From Actinophytocola sp049647105 (GTDB lineage: Bacteria; Actinomycetota; Actinomycetes; Mycobacteriales; Pseudonocardiaceae), in assembly GCF_049647105.1 (NCBI RefSeq), contig NZ_JBARWZ010000053.1, forward strand, positions 1 through 64,000: a stretch of DNA of 64,000 bases, read 5' to 3'. This document shows, piece by piece, positions 58,501-64,000 of this stretch. Every line of letters starts with the position of its first letter. Position 1 is the first letter of the stretch. The notes below the pieces were generated by a model, which was not told the DNA's origin, ran no database searches, and saw only the letters and a program-made list of their open reading frames with translations. The translations under genes were made by a program, and so were the position numbers.

Positions 58501-60080
58501 GTGTCGGGCTCATCTCCCCGCCGCCGCACCACGACATCTACTCCATCGAGGACCTGGCCCAGCTGATCCACGACCTCAAGAACGCGAACGAGTACGCCCG
58601 CGTGCACGTGAAGCTGGTCAGCGAGCAGGGTGTCGGCACGGTCGCCGCGGGTGTCTCGAAGGCACACGCGGACGTGGTGCTCATCTCCGGGCACGACGGC
58701 GGCACCGGCGCCTCCCCGCTGAACTCGCTCAAGCACGCGGGCACGCCGTGGGAGGTCGGGCTCGCCGAGACCCAGCAGACGTTGATGCTCAACGGTCTTC
58801 GCGACCGGATCACCGTGCAGGTGGACGGCGCGATGAAGACCGGCCGCGACGTCGTGGTCGCCGCGCTCCTCGGCGCGGAGGAGTACGGCTTCGCGACCGC
58901 GCCGCTGATCGTGGCCGGCTGCGTGATGATGCGCGTCTGCCATCTCGACACCTGCCCGGTCGGCGTCGCGACGCAGAACCCGGTGCTGCGTGAGCGGTAC
59001 ACGGGCCAGGCCGAGCACATCGTCAACTACTTCCACTTCATCGCGAACGAGGTGCGCGAGCTGCTGGCGGAGCTCGGCATCCGCACGCTCGACGAGGCGA
59101 TCGGGCACGCGGAGCTGCTGGAGGCCGACGACGCCATCGACCACTGGAAGGCCAAGGGGCTCGACCTGTCACCGATCTTCGAGGTGCCGGAGACGCGCTA
59201 CGGCGGTGCGCGGCGGCGGATCCGAGGACAGGAGCACGGCCTCGAACAAGCGCTGGACCGCACGCTCATCCAGCTCGCCGAGGCGGCGCTGGAGGACGCG
59301 CACCCGTTGAAGCTGGAACTGCCGGTGCGCAACGTGAACCGCACCGTCGGCACGTTGCTGGGCGCCGAGGTCACCCGCCGCTACGGCGGCGAGGGCTTAC
59401 CCGACGGCACCATCCACATCGAGCTGACCGGCTCGGCGGGTCAGTCGCTCGGCGCGTTCCTCCCGGCGGGCATCACGCTCGACCTGGTGGGCGACGCCAA
59501 CGACTACGTCGGCAAGGGCCTGTCCGGTGGGCGGATCATCGTGCGGCCGCACGCGGACTCGGCGTTCGCCGCCGAGCAGCAGGTGATCGGCGGCAACGTG
59601 ATCGCCTACGGCGCGACCGGCGGCGAGATCTTCCTGCGTGGCCGCGTCGGGGAACGGTTCTGCGTCCGCAACTCCGGTGCCGTCGCCGTCGCGGAGGGCG
59701 TCGGCGACCACGCGTTCGAGTACATGACCGGCGGCCGGGCAGTGGTGCTCGGGCCGACCGGGCGCAACCTCGCGGCCGGCATGTCCGGCGGCATCGCGTA
59801 CGTGCTCGACCTGGACAAGAAGATGGTCAACACGGCGATGGTCGACCTGCAGCGGCCGACCGCCGAGGACCTGAGGTGGCTGCGTGACATCGTCGCCGCG
59901 CACCACAAACGCACCGGATCGGCGGTAGCGGCGTCGCTGCTTGGCGACTGGACACGTCGAGGGGCATCCTTCACGAAGGTCATGCCACGCGACTACCAGC
60001 GCGTGCTCGAGGCGATGCGGCTCGCCGCCGCCGAGGGGCGCGACATCGACGAGGCGGTCATGGAGGCTTCACGTGGCTGA
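55512..60080 (+). CDS. gltB: Glutamate synthase (NADPH) large subunit
   Basis: 1,522 residues. N-terminal class-II amidotransferase, its Cys nucleophile exposed after propeptide removal ([16 protein letters not shown]); central domain; FMN-binding synthase domain ([37 protein letters not shown] ... [29 protein letters not shown]); [3Fe-4S] Cys cluster [13 protein letters not shown]; C-terminal GXGXG beta-helix ([18 protein letters not shown]). Transfers glutamine amide to 2-oxoglutarate. GTG 55512 has GGGAGG upstream and fits the family N-terminus. Overlaps gltD by 8 bp. Confidence 0.97.
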   Translation: [1522 protein letters not shown]

Positions 60081-61593
60081 CCCCAGCGGTTTCCTCTCCT
60101 GCGAACGCGAGGACGCGCCAAAGCGGCCCAAACCGGACCGGCTGGCGGACTGGCACGAGGTGTACCTCGACCAGGACAGCGGCGAGCGCGACAAGCAGGT
60201 CCGCGCACAGGCGTCGCGGTGCATGGACTGCGGCATCCCGTTCTGCCACTCGGGTTCCGCCGGGTGCCCACTCGGGAACCTGATCCCGGAGTGGAACGAC
60301 CTCGTGCGGGTCGGCGACTGGCCCGGCGCCAGCAACCGCCTGCACGCCACCAACAACTTCCCCGAGTTCACCGGGAAGCTGTGCCCCGCGCCGTGCGAGG
60401 CGGGCTGCGTGCTGGCGATCAACCCGCTGTCCGGCGGGGCGGTCGCGATCAAGCGCGTCGAGGAGGCGATCGCCGAGGTCTCGTGGGAGAAGGACCTGAT
60501 CCGCCCGCGTCAGGCGATCGTCTCGTCCGGCAAGAAGGTCGCGGTCGTCGGCTCCGGCCCGGCCGGGCTCGCGGCGGCGCAGCAGCTGACCCGTGCTGGC
60601 CACGAGGTCACCGTGTACGAGCGGGACGACCGGCTCGGCGGGCTGCTGCGGTACGGCATCCCCGAGTTCAAGATGGAGAAGAAGGTCCTCGACCGGCGGC
60701 TCGGGCAGCTGCGCGAGGAGGGCACCCGGTTCGTGACGGGCTGCGAGGTCGGCGGCAGCAAGCCAGGCGATCTCTCGGTGGAGACGCTGAAGGCGAAGTT
60801 CGACGCGGTGGTGCTCGCGGTCGGCGCGCTGCGCGGCCGGGACGCGCAGGACGTCCCCGGCAGGGCGCTTTCCGGGGTGCACCTCGCGATGGAACACCTG
60901 GTGCCTGCCAACAAGGAGTGTGAGGGCGACGGCCCGACCACCATCTCCGCGCGCGGCAAGCACGTCATCGTGATCGGCGGTGGCGACACCGGCGCCGACT
61001 GCTACGGCACCGCGACCCGCCAGGGCGCGCTGTCGGTGACCCAGCTCGACCAGTACCCGCAGCCGCCGACGGCCCGCGACGACGAACGGTCGCCGTGGCC
61101 GGTGTGGCCGTGGATCCTGCGCACCTATCCCGCGCACGAGGAGGCGGGGGAGCGGCGGTTCGCGGTCGCGGTCGAGTCCTTCGTCGACGACGGCGCGGGC
61201 AACGTGAAGGCCTTGCGACTGCGTGAGGTGAAGGTCAGCCGCGACCCGGTGACGGGGATCCGCGAGGTCGTCCCGGTGAACGACCACGTCGAGGAGCTGC
61301 CCGCGGACCTGGTGCTGCTGGCGATCGGCTTCGAGGGCGTCGAGCACATGCCGCTGCTGGACGGCCTCGGCCTGTCGCTCACCACGCGCGGCACGCTGTC
61401 GTGTGGTTCGGACTGGCAGACGCGCGCCGAGGGCGTGTTCGTCTGCGGCGACGCGCACCGAGGCGCTTCCCTTGTGGTGTGGGCGATCGCGGAGGGCCGG
61501 TCGGTGGCAGGCGCCGTCGACGCGTTCCTCACCGGCCACTCCGACCTGCCCACCCCGGTGATCCCGACGGCCCTTCCGCTGGCCGTCGTCTGA
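60073..61593 (+). CDS. gltD: Glutamate synthase small subunit
   Basis: 506 residues; passes electrons from NADPH via FAD and [4Fe-4S] clusters to GltB. N-terminal Cys clusters CMDCGIPFCHSG and CPAPCEAGCVL; FAD motif VAVVGSGPAGLAAAQQL; NADP motif VIVIGGGDTGADC; C-terminal GVFVCGDAHRGASLVVWAIAEGR. GTG start inside the gltB end. Two hairpins follow. Confidence 0.96.
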   Translation: MADPSGFLSCEREDAPKRPKPDRLADWHEVYLDQDSGERDKQVRAQASRCMDCGIPFCHSGSAGCPLGNLIPEWNDLVRVGDWPGASNRLHATNNFPEFTGKLCPAPCEAGCVLAINPLSGGAVAIKRVEEAIAEVSWEKDLIRPRQAIVSSGKKVAVVGSGPAGLAAAQQLTRAGHEVTVYERDDRLGGLLRYGIPEFKMEKKVLDRRLGQLREEGTRFVTGCEVGGSKPGDLSVETLKAKFDAVVLAVGALRGRDAQDVPGRALSGVHLAMEHLVPANKECEGDGPTTISARGKHVIVIGGGDTGADCYGTATRQGALSVTQLDQYPQPPTARDDERSPWPVWPWILRTYPAHEEAGERRFAVAVESFVDDGAGNVKALRLREVKVSRDPVTGIREVVPVNDHVEELPADLVLLAIGFEGVEHMPLLDGLGLSLTTRGTLSCGSDWQTRAEGVFVCGDAHRGASLVVWAIAEGRSVAGAVDAFLTGHSDLPTPVIPTALPLAVV

Positions 61594-61602
61594 GCAACTG
61601 GT

Positions 61603-61622
61603 CCCGCACGACGAGGTGCGGG
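61603..61622 (+). terminator. First hairpin after gltD
   Basis: CCCGCAC / GTGCGGG 7-bp stem with a 6-nt loop, 9 bp after the gltD stop. Confidence 0.5.
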
Positions 61623-61631
61623 CCGTCCGAC

Positions 61632-61665
61632 GCCTGACCCCGCACAGCGTTGTGCGGGGTCAGGC
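61632..61665 (+). terminator. Strong terminator after gltBD
   Basis: Perfect 15-bp stem GCCTGACCCCGCACA / TGTGCGGGGTCAGGC with a 4-nt loop, followed by CGTTTTCG. The strongest terminator in the window; it separates gltBD from the convergent VOC gene. Confidence 0.8.
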
Positions 61666-61706
61666 CGTTTTCGCGAGCACCGCCTCCCGCGCGGTGATCG
61701 CGGGGT

Positions 61707-62102
61707 TCAGGCCAGGTTGAGCTGCCACGAGACGCCGAAGCGATCGTTGACCCAGCCGAATCTGGTGCTGAAACCGTGGTCGCCGAGCGCCATCAGCTCC
61801 GTGCCATCCGCCGCCAGCGCCGCGTACAGCCGGTCGATCTCCGCCTCGTCCGCGCAGTCCACGTACAGGGAGACCGCCGGGGTGAAACCGAACTCGTGCT
61901 TCACCGCGCTGTCGATGCACATGAACCGCTGCCCGGCGAGGGTGAAGATCGCGTGCACGACCGTGCCCTCCGCCCCCGGTCCCTCCGGGCCGTACCTGGC
62001 GAGCGAGACCACCTCGGCGTCGGAGAACAGCGACCGGTAGAACGTCATCGCCTCCTCGGCCCGGCCGTCGAACATGAGGAAGGTCGTGATCTTCTGGGAC
62101 AC
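61707..62102 (-). CDS. VOC/PhnB-like protein
   Basis: 131 residues, glyoxalase-like fold of the PhnB/3-demethylubiquinone type: KITTFLMFDGRAEEAMTFYRSLFSDAEV, AIFTLAGQRFMCIDSAVKHEFGFTPAVSLYVDC, STRFGWVNDRFGVSWQLNL. The substrate is unknown. A perfect 14-bp palindrome lies 19 bp upstream. Confidence 0.88.
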   Translation of the reverse strand: MSQKITTFLMFDGRAEEAMTFYRSLFSDAEVVSLARYGPEGPGAEGTVVHAIFTLAGQRFMCIDSAVKHEFGFTPAVSLYVDCADEAEIDRLYAALAADGTELMALGDHGFSTRFGWVNDRFGVSWQLNLA

Positions 62103-62120
62103 CGCGTACTCCTTAGTCGA

Positions 62121-62134
62121 CGCTTATATAAGCG
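62121..62134. promoter_or_regulatory. Palindromic operator upstream of the VOC gene
   Basis: CGCTTATATAAGCG is a perfect palindrome and an AT-rich island in GC-rich DNA, 19 bp from the start codon. ArsR-family repressors with VOC/SRPBCC partners use sites of this type, but none is encoded in the window. Confidence 0.55.
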
Positions 62135-62167
62135 TGGACTGTAGCAGGGTGAGAAGGTCGGCCGCCG

Positions 62168-62554
62168 CTAGAAGAGCCTGCCATCGAGCAGTGAGTTCGC
62201 CACCACCCACAGCGCGCCGATGGCGGCGAGCCCGACGAGCGGCACCCACGCGCGGGGCCGGTAGGACGGCGTGAACCGCAGCCACGTGAACAGCAGCCCG
62301 GCGGGCAGGACGAGCAGCACCGGCACCGTCAGCATCCTGGCGACGGTCTGGGAGTCGCGGCAGTAGGCGGGCCCGTCGGGTCCGTAGTCGCTCCCACCAC
62401 CGCACCCCTCGGTGACCAGCGGCGACAACAGCCCGACGGCGAAGGTGAGCACCCCGACGGCGACCAGGAGCACGGTGCCGACGGCCGCGAGAACGAGCGG
62501 CGCGGTCCCGTCCTCGCGACTCTCGTAGTCGTCCGTTTTGTCCTCGTCGGTCAC
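62168..62554 (-). CDS. Small membrane protein, unknown
   Basis: 128 residues: acidic N-terminus (TDEDKTDDYESREDG), TM1 about 18-42, an extracytoplasmic loop with paired Cys (EGCGGGSDYGPDGPAYCRD), TM2 about 72-91, TM3 about 103-119. No family recognised. GTG 62554 fits the gap of 17 bp after the lyase stop, so it is probably cotranscribed with the lyase. Confidence 0.6.
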   Translation of the reverse strand: MTDEDKTDDYESREDGTAPLVLAAVGTVLLVAVGVLTFAVGLLSPLVTEGCGGGSDYGPDGPAYCRDSQTVARMLTVPVLLVLPAGLLFTWLRFTPSYRPRAWVPLVGLAAIGALWVVANSLLDGRLF

Positions 62555-62571
62555 AAGGTGATGATTACAGG

Positions 62572-63999
62572 TCAGATCTCGGACAGCGGGTCCAGGAGCG
62601 CGGCCGCCTTCGTGAGGTCGTCGGAGAACGGGCGGTCGGCCGTGTTCTCGTCCAGGGTGGCGTCCGCCAGTTCGAACGCGTCCCGCACCGGCAGGTCCAT
62701 CAGGTCGGCGGGCCGCATCCGCAGCGCGCGCACGGCCGCGACCAGCTCGCACGCGAGGACCTGCCGGTAGGCCTCGGCCGCGGCGCGAGCCTGGCGGGCG
62801 GCCTGGGTGGAGAAGCTCGCGTGGTCCTCGACGCCGCGGGACACCACCGCGGTGCCGAGCGTCACCGGCAATGCGGCCTGCCGCAGCATCGCCAGCGCGT
62901 CGTGCGCGACGTACTCGAGGATCATCACGCCGGAGCTGCCGGGTGGCCCGTCGGCGAGGAACGCGGGCAGGTCCGTGAACGACGGCTCGACGAGGTCGCC
63001 GAGCCGGGCCGCGGACAGCTCCGCGACGTGGTGGATGGTCGCCCTGGCCTGGTCCAGCGCGGTGGCGAGGTACGCGGTGTGGAAGTGCGCGTGGTGGAAC
63101 ACGTCCCCGGCGGCGAGCGACACCATCGGGTTCTCCGTGCTGGCGTTGACCTCGATGGTCAGCACGGACCGCAGGTAGGCGAGCGCGTCCAGCGCGGGGC
63201 CCTGCACCTGCGGGAACGCGCGCAGCCCGTACGGGTCCTGGATGCGCCTGCCCGCAGGCGGCGCGCCGGTCATGCCGAGCAGCCGCCGCATCTCGCCCGC
63301 GCACCACACCTGCCCCGGGTGCGGGCGGGCGGCGTGCACGGCCGTCGCGTACGCCTCGGGGGAGCCGCCGAGCACGACGTAGGACAGCGCGGCGACCACG
63401 TGACTCGCCCGCACCAGCCGCTCCAGCGCCAGGCACGCGAGCGCCGCCTCGGCCAGCGTCGACGCGTTGCTGCTCATGAACGCGAGCGCGTCGGCGGTGT
63501 CGAGGAGTACCGGTGGCAGGTGCCCGGTCGACCACGGGCGCTCGCCCGCCAGCGTCAGCGCGGTCTCGGCGAGCACGGTGAGGTCGCCGGTGCCGATCGC
63601 GCCGGTGGCGTGGACGCGGGGGTGCGCGCCCCTGGTCAGGGCCTCGGCGAGCGCGACGAGTACGCGCGGGTGCACGCCGGAGCCACCCGCGGCGAGCTGG
63701 TTGAGGCGGACCAGCATCATGGCGCGGACGTGCTCGACGGGCAGCAGGTCACCGGCGCCGCCCGCGTGGCTGCGCAGCAGGCGCCTGCCGTGCTCGGGAC
63801 CGGAGTCCTCGTCGATCGTGAGGTCACGGTTCGCGCCGACGCCGGTGGTGCGGCCGTAGATCTCGCGCCGTGCCGACAGTTCGGTGACGAGCCGCCACGC
63901 GTCCTCCGCCCTGCGCACGGCGGCCTCGTCGACCGTCACCGGCACCCGCTCGTGCGCCACCAGCCCAATGTCCTCGCAGCGCAGGGTTCGACCGTCCAC
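62572..63999 (-). CDS. Aromatic amino-acid lyase (HAL/PAL) family protein with altered MIO motif
   Basis: At least 475 residues; the GTG at 63999 may be the start or the gene may extend beyond the window. Family features: IYGRTTGVG (catalytic-Tyr loop, Y48), RLNQLAAGGSGVHP, LALERL, and the C-terminal QDPYGLRAFPQVQGP (Tyr/Arg) and EVNASTENPM blocks. The MIO-forming tripeptide, Ala-Ser-Gly in active lyases, is Gly-Thr-Gly at 136-138 (GAIGTGDL). So histidase activity should not be assumed. No other hut genes are near; a small membrane protein follows in the same direction. Confidence 0.78.
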   Translation of the reverse strand: MDGRTLRCEDIGLVAHERVPVTVDEAAVRRAEDAWRLVTELSARREIYGRTTGVGANRDLTIDEDSGPEHGRRLLRSHAGGAGDLLPVEHVRAMMLVRLNQLAAGGSGVHPRVLVALAEALTRGAHPRVHATGAIGTGDLTVLAETALTLAGERPWSTGHLPPVLLDTADALAFMSSNASTLAEAALACLALERLVRASHVVAALSYVVLGGSPEAYATAVHAARPHPGQVWCAGEMRRLLGMTGAPPAGRRIQDPYGLRAFPQVQGPALDALAYLRSVLTIEVNASTENPMVSLAAGDVFHHAHFHTAYLATALDQARATIHHVAELSAARLGDLVEPSFTDLPAFLADGPPGSSGVMILEYVAHDALAMLRQAALPVTLGTAVVSRGVEDHASFSTQAARQARAAAEAYRQVLACELVAAVRALRMRPADLMDLPVRDAFELADATLDENTADRPFSDDLTKAAALLDPLSEI

Positions 64000-64000
64000 G

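Noticed and set aside
55527..59144. 1,205-codon open frame opposite gltB
   Set aside because: Lies wholly antisense to conserved gltB and has the composition of a codon-bias shadow.

Overview
The window is high-GC actinobacterial chromosome. GTG starts are frequent, four-base stop/start overlaps are common, and several promoters look leaderless. The order dnaE1 ... bioA-bioD-bioB-bsaP-DUF2567 ... nrtR-nadABC ... hisDCB ... hisHA ... hisFI ... trpE-TIGR02234-trpCBA-lgt follows the Mycobacterium tuberculosis dnaE1-lgt region. Gene content (cebEFG/bglC-like sugar locus, GH16 laminarinase, SoxR, DasR-type site, P450) suggests a soil filamentous actinomycete, most likely Pseudonocardiaceae (Lentzea/Saccharothrix/Actinosynnema type). 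The genus is inference.

Layout. 1-5.4 kb: 3' part of dnaE1, a secreted phosphodiester glycosidase, a quinone-oxidoreductase-like enzyme. 5.5-10 kb: biotin genes (bioA, bioD, bioB, bsaP; no bioF) and a DUF2567 membrane protein. 10-15 kb: NAD block, with an NrtR-type Nudix regulator divergent from nadABC and a palindrome between them. 15-21.5 kb: P450, nitrilase-family amidase, oligopeptide-type binding lipoprotein with a class-V aminotransferase, secreted M14 carboxypeptidase. 21.7-34.5 kb: histidine genes in three blocks (hisDCB, hisHA, hisFI). They are separated by accessory genes: SoxR with a split transketolase, two small secreted proteins behind a DasR-like site, an F420/FMN oxidoreductase, a Uma2 protein, an ABC exporter and a TetR. 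34.8-42.8 kb: a second TetR, the trp operon (trpE, TIGR02234, trpCBA; PriA-type hisA probably supplies the TrpF step) and lgt. 42.8-44.7 kb: a two-gene operon behind a perfect KstR-type motif. 44.7-47.7 kb: a B12-type ABC importer under a cobalamin riboswitch. 47.8-55.2 kb: a beta-glucan locus (LacI, GH1, two permeases, binding protein, GH16-CBM) with two copies of one LacI-type operator. 55.5-61.6 kb: gltBD. 61.7-64 kb: VOC protein, small membrane protein, and an aromatic amino-acid lyase relative with an altered MIO motif, running to the window edge.

The most unusual feature is two families of short non-coding interspersed repeats bounded by YTAR (CTAG/TTAG/CTAA), resembling MITEs of IS5-type elements. 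Family 1 has five copies. Family 2 has three full copies, one internally deleted copy and a possible solo end. They sit between genes, and in at least five cases the terminal CTAG/CTAA also contains the stop codon of the neighbouring gene (bsaP, hisI, a tetR, lacI, trpA; possibly hisH).
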